Origin: Orbilia blumenaviensis
Taxonomy: Eukaryota > Ascomycota > Orbiliomycetes > Orbiliales > Orbiliaceae
Reading direction: 5' to 3'
Assembly: GCA_036872755.1 (NCBI GenBank)
Contig: JAVHNS010000001.1
Coordinates: 2,790,001-2,854,000 of the forward strand
DNA: 64,000 bases
Shown here piece after piece: positions 35,042-45,938 of this stretch (position 1 is its first letter; each line of letters starts with the position of its first letter). The position numbers were made by a program, and so were the translations under genes. Under the pieces are notes generated by a model. The model made no database searches. It saw only the letters and a list, made by a program, of their open reading frames with translations, and had not been told where the DNA came from.

Positions 35042-38000
35042 CTCTTCAAGATCAATCCCCAATGATCTGATCTTATTCTCGGAGTCCACCTCCCGATGAA
35101 TCCTATACGTATAACCCCGAAACAACGCCTCTATAGGAACATCATGCCATTCAGCGCCAGCAGGAATATGGCTTCTATCAACGATGTTCAAATCCACAAG
35201 TAACCCAGCAACGGCAGCGATACTCGCCGGCTCTCTCGTCAATACCTTTCTTGGATGTATAGAAACCCAAGCGACGATACCACACACGACGAGAGTTCCA
35301 AGAATTGCCTGTAGTATTCTGGTGGATATGTAGTTTTGTTTAAGACGGGTTACTGGTGCTCCGATTAGGGTTCCTGGTATGTAGGTTCCTTCGTCTCCGA
35401 CCACGGTTTCTCTGGAGTTAAAGTGGTACCATTGAGCCGCGAAGTCTTGAAACTGGGCTTCGACGGCATTTAGCAATGTGGTTGCGTTGTTGAGCAATGA
35501 GGGGTCTTCTCTGATATCCCCTCTTCTGAATTGCAGTGTATTGAAAAACCCGCTGTAGTGTCTTGATTCTTGGGTGTTGTTATTGATGTTTTCAAGATTT
35601 GGGGATATTATGCCAGTAGCCCAGTCTTGCAGATTCTCTCCATAGGAGAAAATTTTATTCGTATAAGGCTCAACAGTAGGAGGGTTTAAATTGTCAAAGG
35701 ACATACTCGGGATATTCAAGACCACATTTGTAGTAACTTGTTCCACGTATGGACTGCAAGATAAAACCGTAAATTGGTCGATATCTCCTTCGGGCGGTAG
35801 GTACCCATGAATGACAAAAATTCCTGGGCAGTCTCTGTCAGGTTCTCGTGTGAGAGTGTCTACTGCCACGGTACCAAAATAGCCAGGCTCTATGCCAAAG
35901 TCAAGGAAACTGATGATGCCGTTGATGCCATTCCAAAAATTATCTCTGCAATTATATGATCGCTGGAGGGAATATCTGGGCCTGATCTTGAGATTTGTGG
36001 CTGAGATCGTAATATTCCAATCCATTTTCCAGGAAGACGATCGGTCCGTACAATTTAAGTTACCCTGAAGTGCGGGTAGTTTCAAACTCAGTTGAAGACC
36101 GGTCTCGAAGTTTTCCGTAAGCTTCATTGCTTCCGCATAGGCCTCTTTAGTCAATTTTACTTGACCAAACACTAGACCAGAATACGTCCAACTAGGGTAA
36201 CTCAGGTTGTTCAAGAAGATCAAGTTTGTGGCAATAGAGGCAGTGTCCGGATTTATTCCGGATATCTCAAAACTGTCAGTCGATATATTTTGGGGCGCGC
36301 CATATCTTTGATAGTATTTGCTAGGTACTGCAAGCCGACTACTTTGCTCTACAATTGTGTCTAATACCAGGGGGTAGAGCTGTATAGTGTAAAGACCTGA
36401 GACGATAATAGTTAGAAAGGGGGATAGGAAGGCTGTAAGGCTAACTGCCAAGACGCCCATTTGCCGTAATCTAATCGCGTTTAAGAACACTAGGGGCTCT
36501 AAATTTGCGAAAGGGTTATAAAGTATCGATGTTTCAGGCGGCGCATTGCCTCTGTGTAGATTGTGGTAGGGCTGCATTTCCTTGATACTGTATTCGAAAG
36601 AACCGAAAAGTGAAGCTACGGTCAGCATTATCAAAGCTGGAAGGTATGTCCATGTGTAATGGATGAAAGTGTCTGTCTCAGATATTTCTAGGAGACCATA
36701 GTTGCGATCTGAAGAACGTAGTAGAAGCTCGAGGGCCACGATAAGTGCGATTGGTAGGGCGAACAAGGGAACAGCAAACGGAATACCAAAAGCAATTGGG
36801 CGCCAATATCCTTTGGTAGGACCGCGTCTGTGTCGATCATTGGTCAATATATCGTTGATACTATCATCGTTTTCTTCTCTACTTGAGCGTGAGTTCTCCT
36901 CGTCTCGAGTATCATCCTTATCAACTTGAACAATAATACTGAACATCCGCTCTCTATCACCGGTAACCGTCATCTGACTACTATAAGTCATACTATCATC
37001 GGATAGAAGTCGCTTCAACTTCCCCTCAGTGAGATGGCCAGTTCCTTCCAATCGCTTTCGAAAAACTGGACTTGCAGCCAAGATAGTTGAGATTCCTCCA
37101 AGGTATGCTGGGTCTCTGCTTAATGCTTCTTTGAATGCCTTGCGGTTCCAAAGTATGAAGATAATAATCAATATTAGGACTCCATGCATAGCTTGCATAA
37201 TCGCGGCTGATAGTTGGGTAACAACGAGTCGATTCTGAGAGACTGTGATTGTTCCATTCGCGAAAATGTTTGCCGGTTTTGTGAGATATACCTTCGCAAC
37301 CTGCGAACTGATGGCTTTGAAAAGGTCTTTAACAGAAGATTCGTATATATCTGTGTTAAATAAGAGGGCAAGGTTTTTGAGACGGCGATCCGAAATGAGC
37401 AGATAGCAAAACGCATCTAGGTATGTGGTGTAGCTGGGCGTTAAGCTCCCATCACTGCCCCACGGAGAAAGCTCGAGTGCTTTATCACAAGCCTCGAAAA
37501 ACAGCCCTCCAAACTCGTAATTGGACAAGTTTGGTAAAGTCCTGCTAGGTATTTCTGATAGAAAGGTGATGTTTGGTACAGCTCCATTGCCCATTAATTC
37601 TGAATTATTGAAAGGAGCGGTGACTAAAGCCCTTCGTATGACATACCGTGGCTTACAGACCAAGTGTGAAATCTGTAGGATCGTCCAGAACGGCGGCTCG
37701 TCCAACAGGGCTTCAAGCGCGAGAACGAAAACCGCCCGAAAGGAGTCCGGATCAAGGCTAGTACTATTCTCGCACTTGAGGAAACGAGCAGCACCAGTAA
37801 AAAAAACTTTGTTTAAAAGGCCTTCAGAGACCGCATCGTCATTATGCCATAAACGAAAGTCGGGAACCAAGCAGCCTGATTCTAAAGTGATATTGACACT
37901 GTAGAACGGTAGAATAGTTGCATAATTTTCATGGTCATACCTACTCTCCCATGTAAGCTCGCCAACCTCGCAGTCTAGTTCAGACTCAAACACATCAACC

Positions 38001-38854
38001 TGAGTGGTTATATTTGTGAATCCTCTCTGGTTGACATTTTCAGCAATCGAAATAGACTGAAAGGCATACTCAGCTGTGGTGCCTTGCGGAAAAGTCAAGT
38101 TGAGCACATTGGTACCATAGACCCGGTATGCGGTTTCGGTCGTAATGTCTCCTGCACTGCTATTGACAAAATAATCTGTGATAAGAAACCTTTGGTTCAG
38201 GTCTTGTGTAGTTGTAACGGCTTGTAAGACAAACAACCCTGTAGAAACAACGATCGCTAACTTCATTCCCAGAAAGCCCAGGATGGTCGCAAGTGGTAGG
38301 AAATGCTTATTTCGGATCGTGTCACATAACGAATTCAATATGAAAGGGGATATGTAGTCGACCAGGATGTTTTTCTTCGCGCGGTTCGGACCTGCAGCAA
38401 GGGACACCCATGGCATAAACTGCTTGACTCGGAAATCTACTTGGCGCCAGACCGAGAGCACAGCTATTATGACTACATTGTATTTTCGTGTATCAGCTGG
38501 AAATGCTCTTAAAGGTTAGTGGATTTGAATTAAGGGAAAAATACTAGCTGTTGGCGCGTATGTCCATAAGTATATCAAGTTTTGATTCGCTTCCGCAAGT
38601 CCCTCCCTTTCTTTTGACAATGTTCTGATAGCTTGCAATGATGCAATCATCAAGCAAGCATATAAAGCGAATAATGAAAGAACAACTATACGGAGATGGA
38701 ACGGAATCCAGGCTGTTCGTTTCGAGTTTTGGATCATATTGTCAATTGGCGACGCAGACGCAGGTGCTGCACCTTCAGGGCCCTGGCCATGATCCGGCAC
38801 GGGTATGGCCTCAGATGATGAGGTACTGGGGAGCGTTGGTTCTGCTTCCGACAT
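34964..38854 (-). CDS. DUF3433-domain multi-pass membrane protein (two exons)
   Basis: The model is complement(join(34964..38463, 38545..38854)), 1,269 aa, with an 81-nt GT-AG intron. The protein has an internal duplication typical of the fungal DUF3433 family. Module 1 runs from WIPFHLRIVVLSLFALYACL through YLWTYAPTATVLSVWRQVDF and KQFMPWVSLAAGP to a membrane span ending VSTGLFVL. Module 2 repeats the plan: YTWTYLPALIMLTVASLFGS, IKEMQPYHNLHRGNAP, and a span at LTAFLSPFLTIIVSGLYTI. Further spans lie at LILIIIFILW, in IPFAVPLFALPIALIVALEL, and near the C-terminus (GTLVVCGIVAWVSI). The long loops between modules contain many N-glycosylation-type NxS/T sites, so they are probably extracytoplasmic. 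The molecular function of the family is unknown. The C-terminus ends in a tandem-repeat tail. The gene lies 279 bp from the element-A LTR and diverges from the protease-like gene. Confidence 0.88.
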
Positions 38855-39836
38855 ATTGCTTTCAGAACGTTTGCGTTCTATAGATCTATGGAGTCTTTTG
38901 GTATCCTGAATTGATTAGAATCTTGCCATTATATTTATATCGGTTGACCGGTAGGTTCAGAAAAGTAGAAAACATAGAGGTCATGTTGGGAAACAGCAGC
39001 TATCCGAGAAAGGCGGGTTAGCCATGCAACTGAGCTGGGTTTTCGACCCTGCCAATGATGCAGTGTAATGCTTAATTGCTTAGAAGGCTTTTGGAGGCTG
39101 ATCCTACGAGACCGGCTGATCCTGGATTTTCCAGCCTTGTTCATATGATCATTGCCTGAAGCTGAGTGGTGGAGGAACTACTTAGGTCTGGTTAGGCTTT
39201 GGCAGGTCCAAATATTCGTGACGAGATATTGACAAATCGATACCTCTCGGATGGGAGGCAAATGCAGTTAGGACGGCTGATCACGAATCCTCCATATGCA
39301 GTGCAGTGTGACTTGGCGTGTGCATACCTTGCAGATATATGCATCAGAACCAAACCACCATGAAAGATGTGTTTGGATAGGTAGGGAGTGCCGTCGATTA
39401 GGCAATTGATAGAGCTACGTAATAACGCCACCAGCGTTTGATAGGTGATAAAGCCATATGATTTGTTATCGAAAGCACATTGTGGAAGGCTGTGAAATTT
39501 AGTAAGCCCTCAACCAGACCATCTGCATATAAAGATTTTTACAGAGATGAGGCTCTGCGGGGACTACTGAGGAGAGGTTGGCATACGAGACCAGCCGCAG
39601 CTCTGCAACCGTACTGCTCGTATTTTATCATCTTTAAAAAAAAAAAAAGAAAAAAAGAAGAAAAAAAAAAAAAAAAAGGGGGGGGGGGGGGGGGGGGGAT
39701 CCAGTTGCAAGGTCTTGATCATGATATTTATATTTGTAGATTTATAATAGATAAACCGAAGCCACCACTCGCTACTCTCAGGCTCTTTCACTAGGACCGT
39801 AGTCCACCTTCCTGCGCGGCAGCTATTACCCAAATT
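38855..39836. promoter_or_regulatory. Divergent promoter region of the DUF3433 and protease-like genes
   Basis: These 982 bases separate two divergent start codons. No coding region is supported; the 69- to 104-codon frames here match no family. Its distinctive feature is the A-rich/G21 tract at 39636-39698. Confidence 0.5.
39636..39698. repeat. Poly-A-rich tract fused to a G21 run
   Basis: An A-rich tract with a few G is followed directly by 21 consecutive G (39678-39698). It is an all-purine run of more than 60 bases, in the shared upstream region of two genes. The length may be inaccurate. Confidence 0.85.
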
Positions 39837-41911
39837 ATGTACATCATGACAGGGAGAAATACGATTGTTACCATCGCAGCCCTGATTTGGCTACATGCTA
39901 TTCTTCTATCATGCCAGGTTACTACGCTCGAATCACAGGGGAATGGAAGAGGGATCGGTTCAGGAAAAGTCGTTCCTATCCGTATGCACGGGCGGCAACT
40001 AGGAGTTAGCAAACCATCAGAGCTGTCGAGAAGACAAATTGGTCCACCGGTCCAACCGTTGAGGTGGGCAGATCAAGTTCCGGTATGTTTACCTTATATC
40101 TATTGTTTAAATGTGGGATAGTCGCGATACGTATGCGAACTACCTACGATCGTAAAGGAGCTGTCCGGCTTCTTAGGTCGAGACAGAACAGTAAGAGACC
40201 CTGAGAGTTGCTAACAAACTATATATATCAAAGGGTCACGCTCTTTTGGTGAACGTCACTGTTGGCACACCAGGGCAGCTCCTATCTTTGAGGATTCAAA
40301 CCGGTGCTAGCGATATCTACGTCCCAGACGCAAAGGCCGCTGACTGCGAGGATTACAAACTGACGAAACCCCCGACCTTATACCCCTGTAAAGGCTCAAC
40401 TGGCGGCGGCTGTAAGCTGATATATCGATCCGTCTATTATCAAATATTAATAGTTCGTTCTGTTAATGAGAAGCACTAATGTATTCTTTATTTCAATATA
40501 GTTAGGAGAAATTATTCATCAAGCTTCAAGCTGATCGAAGAAAATGGGTTTAATGTCAAGTATAGTGATGATGAATATTACAACGAACCGCCGTATTATA
40601 TATACGGCGGACCTTATGGCTACGCCAAAGGTGACTACGTGAAAGATGTACTTGTTCTGGGTGATGGAAGTTCCAACCCATTCAATAGCAAAAAGGCTTT
40701 AGACCCGTTTCAATTCGCAGTAGCTACAGAGCTCAGCGATGGGAACATAGACGGAGGTGTTCTAGGCCTTGGGGTCAAATCAAAAGAAGCAATAGCAAAC
40801 GGAGCCAAACTGTATCCTACATACATGGAAGAGCTTTTGGATCGAGGATTGATCAGCTCGCCCACATTCAGTATTTATATTTACCCGGCAAATGGTACGT
40901 TCTTACCCCATCGATCCCGGATCCCTATTGATCTTGAAAATTATTGAAAGCATATGATGTACAATCTAACAGGTTATGTTTAGATAAGTCTACATATGAC
41001 GGATCCTTAATTTTCGGAGGCTATATGGACACCAAAACCCGTACCAACTTTGGTGCTTTTCAAATTCAATATATCGATAACAGTGACCGAACTGACTCAT
41101 TTAACATCCTCCTCACCGAGGTTTCGGTCTTTGGCGATAACAATGATTTCACCTATAAGAGTAACACATCAGCGTTCGCTGTTCGATTAGATTATGGATC
41201 CGCGCAATCTTATTTACCAAGGTCTATAGTCCAGGGAATTGCCGGGATTTTGTCAACCCGCTGGCCAGGACCTAATGGGTCTGAGTTATTCGGAGTCGAC
41301 TGTAGGCTACTTGATATCGAAAGACATAAAATTACGTTCTCATTTGAAGGGAATTTTGCGAGTTTACAAGATACTATCATCTGCCCTCTGAGAAACTTTA
41401 TCATTCAGGACGAGTACGGTGACTGTTATCTTGGCATTATACCAGATAACGGGAAGTTCGTCTTGGGGTTGAATTTCTTACGGCATGTCAATGTCATTTT
41501 TGACCTCGGGACCCAGACCATATTTATGGCAGCAGCGCCGAGTACGAGTGAAGAGTTCAGTATTTTTGAGGTCGCGGAGGCAGGAATACCTGCTGCTGTT
41601 TACTATTCAAGTGGAATTTATAGCCGTGAAACAATTACAACGACTAGAATATATGTAAGTTTTTCCAGGGTATTAAACAAATCTAACTAAAAGCAAAATA
41701 ATCTAAGGTATTTTAGACACCAACATACCATTTCTCGTATTTTTACACGATACCAGCTACGTTAACAGAGCTTTCGACCCAGACCACTACTACATCGACA
41801 AGTTTAGTCTTCAATGTGAAACCGACCTCTGATAGTTTTTCAAGCGTATATCCGAAGGGCTACTGGATATTCTTCTTGTTTTTCGCTGTTGTATATAATA
41901 TCTTAGTATGA
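39837..41911 (+). CDS. Secreted aspartyl-protease-like protein, probably catalytically dead (five exons)
   Basis: The model is join(39837..40082, 40234..40411, 40502..40894, 40984..41654, 41717..41911), 560 aa. A signal peptide is clear (IVTIAALIWLHAILLSCQV). A propeptide with an SRRQ processing-like site follows, then the pepsin fold (family A1): VNVTVGTPGQLLSLRIQ, GGVLGLG, GSLIFGGYMD, and GKFVLGLNFLRHVNVIFDLG. The first catalytic motif, normally DTG/DSG, reads QTG (Gln104, CAA). The second reads DYG (Asp342) instead of DTG/DSG. The usual flap segment is also unrecognisable. The C-terminus has a Thr/Ser-rich stalk and a terminal hydrophobic stretch (YWIFFLFFAVVYNILV), suggesting a GPI anchor as in yapsins. 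The frame is intact across five exons, so this looks like a maintained pseudo-enzyme rather than a wrecked gene. Confidence 0.9.
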
Positions 41912-41929
41912 TACGACAGTAACTACCGC

Positions 41930-42088
41930 AGGGGATTTCGGTGCTTTTCTGGGACTGCTTCCGAATAATGAAAGATTTAAAACGAAAGTAAGCTGTTTTA
42001 TTTTCTCAAATCATTACTTATACTGTTTTAAGTTCTCTTTTTTCTATAAATTGATTGTCTTGAAGAACCAACCAAAAACCCGTAAAGT
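41930..42088 (+). repeat. Dispersed repeat, copy 1
   Basis: This stretch shares CTTTTCTGGGACTGCTTCCG and several downstream blocks (TTATACTGTTTTA, GTCTTGAA, CCAAAA) in the same order with 42,886-43,042. It starts just after the protease-like stop codon. It may be a remnant of a small transposon or solo LTR; the ends are not defined. Confidence 0.7.
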
Positions 42089-42885
42089 ACATACCCAATA
42101 TTGAATTGCCCAACACCTGCGTGTATTTATGCTTGTTGTACTTTTGGCTTTGACAATACTATGCAACGACTGTAGATAATTTAAACTAAATCCAACCCTT
42201 TTTTAACCGTTACACGGGTACACGTACCGTAAGGGTATTACAAGACTACGTACAGGGTAATGTTTTTGGTAAGCCCGAAATCTTCGAAATATGTATGACC
42301 TGAAAGCTTTGAAGCTTTCAAGCTGACTTGATTTTGAAGAAATTATAAAAAAAATTTTTTTTATCTAAATTTATGTAATCCACCAGAAATTAGATCCTCA
42401 CATAAATGGATAAATTACTAGATATTATAATTATTATGAGAAGTTGCAAGTTTGATATCTATAGAACCTACGTATAATACCGCTGCTTGATCTCGTGAAC
42501 TAGCCTCCAGAGCTCCACGAAGCGGCCCGCACTTCCGTTGCTTAGTATTTGAAATAACATAGTCTTTCCCCGGGCCATCTCTATACATCTACAGATCTAT
42601 TATATAGAGTAGATAGACGGAGCCTCCCCCTTCCTTCCTCCCTCCCTTCCCTCCTTCTCCCCTACTCATATGCTTTACCACTCGTCATTTTAATAAACCC
42701 CATGTATACAGCACCAAAAAGGGACGCGAATACAACCGATCCCTGGCGCACGCGGGTAAATTTATATTAAACCCGCATACATATACATAGCGGAGAGTAT
42801 AGCGGTTGAGTTTACTATTGGGATTCTTTGAGGCCTCGTGGAAGCGCAATGAACATTCTTAAATATCCTAAGCTTTTGTATTTCC

Positions 42886-43042
42886 TTGATACCGTAGGGG
42901 TTTGGGGCACTTTTCTGGGACTGCTTCCGAATATTAAATAGAAAACAAGCCGTTTTATTTGGTTTCAAATTAGTATTTATACTGTTTTAGGTTTCCTTAT
43001 TTCTGTAAACCGTCTTGAAAACCCATCCAAAACCTCGTACGG
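42886..43042 (+). repeat. Dispersed repeat, copy 2
   Basis: This is the direct repeat of 41,930-42,088, diverged by substitutions and small indels. It is about 956 bp downstream in the same orientation. Confidence 0.7.
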
Positions 43043-43554
43043 TAGCTAGCTAGGCACTCTGCCTCCTTACCCAGCTGCCGGTACAATTGTTAACCTGCCT
43101 ACCAACGAGGCCAGCTGCCAGATCGGTTGCCAGCTTAGTGTTAGCAGGCAAAGCAGGCAGATGGGCTGACAATATTAATTTAGTTAAAATTTATCTACCA
43201 TAATGTCATTATTTTATTGTCAAAATACGAAAAAATTATGGAGAAGCTGAGTGGAAGGGGACCCGTTAATAATTTCTTATTTTATTTTATTTTATTGTAT
43301 TTTATTTTTTATATCTTGGATTAGAATTCTCAAGTTCTTTTCAACCAGTCTATAGTCTAAACAGTATAGTAGCTGAATCAAGTATAACTACCTGGTATAA
43401 ATCCAAATACCTCCCTATCGAGAGAATAATCCCCCCTTAGATATCAAAGTGTCATCGTATACAGACACCCCCAATACCACTATAATAATAATAATAACAA
43501 AACCATATTTCAATGAAACCCACCCCAACCCCTCAAGAAGCAGCAGCAGTTACC

Positions 43555-44982
43555 TCACGAAGTAGTAGTCGTAGCAGCCCCACCAACATTCAACGGCGAC
43601 CTCTCATCCGCCCTCCCCACAACCTCCATAACCACCTCCCAAAACCTCCCCACATCCAACTTCCTCCCAACCCTCACCTTAACCCCCTTCCCCGCCACCA
43701 CATCCCCAGCTTTATCCAACTGCCTCCTCCCCTCATGCGCATTAAAATCAACCCCTTCCCCATCCCCAACCTTAACAGTCCTCCCCATCTCCTCCCCATG
43801 AGACAAAACCACAACTTCAACCTCATCATACTCAAACCCCATCCCAAGACTTTCATCCATAACAGCTGCTACCGCAACAGGATCGTGCAAAGGTGGTCCT
43901 TCGGTCATGTCGAATACGCGGATGTAAGTGTCTGCGAAGAACATTAATAGTTCGTAGAACATTGTGCGAAGGGTTGAAGGGGTTGACGTCAGGGTTTGTC
44001 GGACGCTGGTGGTTACTAGGACGGTGTGGGTTAGGTCTAGAGGGGAGAGGATTAGTTTGTGGGAGAGGGCTGGGAGGGTGAATATTGAGTTTGCGGATTC
44101 GGGGTCGCACTGTGTATTTTCGTTAATTTCTCATTTATATCAGCATGACTTAACTTAACTTTAAAAAAAAAAAAAAAAAAAAAACTCTCCAGATATAATA
44201 TAATATCCAAAAAAAATTAAACAACAATGCATTGTTAGTGAAAAGGTAAAGAAATACTGACGTAAATATTAAACTCCGCATGTTTGGTAATATTCCCTCT
44301 TCCAAAGGCACCGCCCATGATGGAAACGGTCTTGATGTGTACCGCTGTTTCCGGGAATGCGGCGAACAGGAGTGCGGCGTTGGTCATGGTCCCCGTGATC
44401 ACTAACACACAGGTCTGGGGTGCTGTCGCCATTATAGCGTCACGCATGGCTTGGACAGCTGGGATAGACTGTGGTTTGGCAGCAGGCACGGGGAGGAGGG
44501 TTGTGCCGTCGATGCCGCTGTCTCCTGTATGTATATAAATCCATTCATTATATTAGTAACCTACTTTTATCTTTCAATGCATAACCCCATACCCCAGTAT
44601 ATAAAAAAATAAAGATAAAAATAAAAATAAAAAGTAGAAGAAGAAAGCACCCACCGTGGATATCAGGCGCATGCACCGCGGGTCTCATGAACGGCTTCTT
44701 AGCGCCAGGGTAAACAGGCACGTCCGGTCTACCGATAGCGGTGAGTACCGACAAAGCATTATTGGTAACTTTTGCCAACGAGGAGTTGCCGTGGATGGTG
44801 CTGATTCCCAGCAGATCGAAGGATGGGTGCAGAGCCGCGATGAGGATGGCGAAGGCGTCGTCGTGGCCTGTTTTTTTATTGTTATTATAAAGAATTGATA
44901 TACATGTATTTTATGTGAGGTGCATCGTGGTATACGTACCTGGATCGCAATCCAGCCAGATTGGGGTCTTATCCGGGGCCAT
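43555..44982 (-). CDS. Inosine/uridine-preferring nucleoside hydrolase (four exons)
   Basis: The product hydrolyses the N-glycosidic bond of ribonucleosides to ribose and a free base, for purine/pyrimidine salvage. The model is complement(join(43555..44109, 44262..44524, 44655..44867, 44940..44982)), 357 aa. The calcium- and ribose-binding DxDxxxDD motif is intact (LDCDPGHDD, Asp11, Asp13, Asp17, Asp18) and is split by intron 1. Also present are GISTIHGNSS, VLVITGTMTNAA, VSIMGGAFG, HAEFNIYCDPESA, and the C-terminal ligand region PPLHDPVAVAAVM. The length is normal for the family. Substrate preference cannot be read from sequence. Intron 3 contains a poly-A run. The gene diverges from the ferric-reductase-like gene across about 950 bp. 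Confidence 0.94.
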
Positions 44983-45938
44983 TTTGTGGTCGAGCTACTT
45001 ATCTATGGTACGCAGTATCACTCTATTCGTTTATAATTCGTATTGTACGGCCAGATACTTTCGAAGGTCCGTATAGAATATTTATCAGCTGTATGTCGCA
45101 CAGAAAGAGATGCCCGTCTCCCTCTTTCTCTTGATGCTCAAATATCTATCGGTATACGAAGTAGGTAGCTAGGATTATAGGTATGTCGTAAGTGAGAATG
45201 CAATGACGATGTTGGTGGGGGTTTCGTTTCGCTGAAGACAGCTAGAGTTAGAGTTAACTACCGGATGAGGCCGGTCTTATAATCAATCTTCCTTCCCCAG
45301 AAAAAAAAAAAAATATAACTCTACCCAGATCCAGAAAACAGGAGGAAAAAGAAGAGAATGAACAGGGAAGTGAGAGAGAGATGGAGAGAAGAAGAATCAA
45401 ATCAATTCTCTTCTTTCCTTTCTTTTATCTCTCAGGGCGCCGGATAGCTGGGATTAGCCCGAACAAAGCAGGTCCTTTCTCCTTCTACATCAGCAGCTTC
45501 CTGGCGCCGGCCTTACACTTGCTGCAACTGGGAAGCTTACCCCGGTCTGGCTGTCGAGCTTGCAGCTGACCGGGTCTCATCAATAAAACAAAATTTCAAT
45601 CCAATCGCATTTCAATTGCTTCTTGTTTGTCTCCCTTCTCTCTCTCTCTCTCTCTCTTTTTTTTTTTTTTTTTTTTTTTTTGGTTCTCTCTTCTTGTCGC
45701 AGACAAACCCGCCAATAGCTAGGCAGTTAACGCCATGCATATGACGCCAAACAGCGGTAGCTGCCGGAAAACATCCGACAAACAAAAAACCACCACCACT
45801 GCCACTCCATCCAACCATACATTACAAACATACACACATCCAACCATCCCAGGATGATACCTCTCCAGTGGTAAAATAATAATAATAATATAAATAATAC
45901 ATAATATGGGATGAACCCTCACCTGAAATGACGACACG
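44983..45938. promoter_or_regulatory. Divergent promoter of nucleoside hydrolase and ferric reductase-like genes
   Basis: These 956 bases lie between two divergent start codons. They include a CT repeat running into a T-run (45,636-45,681), typical of fungal core promoters, and an ATA repeat near 45,876-45,901. A short upstream frame (ATG at 45,914) precedes the reductase start. No coding gene is supported. Confidence 0.5.

Larger units (their letters stand above)
41912..43554. other. 1.6-kb convergent spacer holding a diverged repeat pair
   Basis: The spacer lies between the protease-like gene (+) and the nucleoside hydrolase (-). It holds two related sequences of about 155 bp (41,930-42,088 and 42,886-43,042), a CCTTCC-rich stretch near 42627-42660, and TTTTA repeats near 43280-43305. 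The 68-codon frame at 42762-42968 is not supported. Confidence 0.5.
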
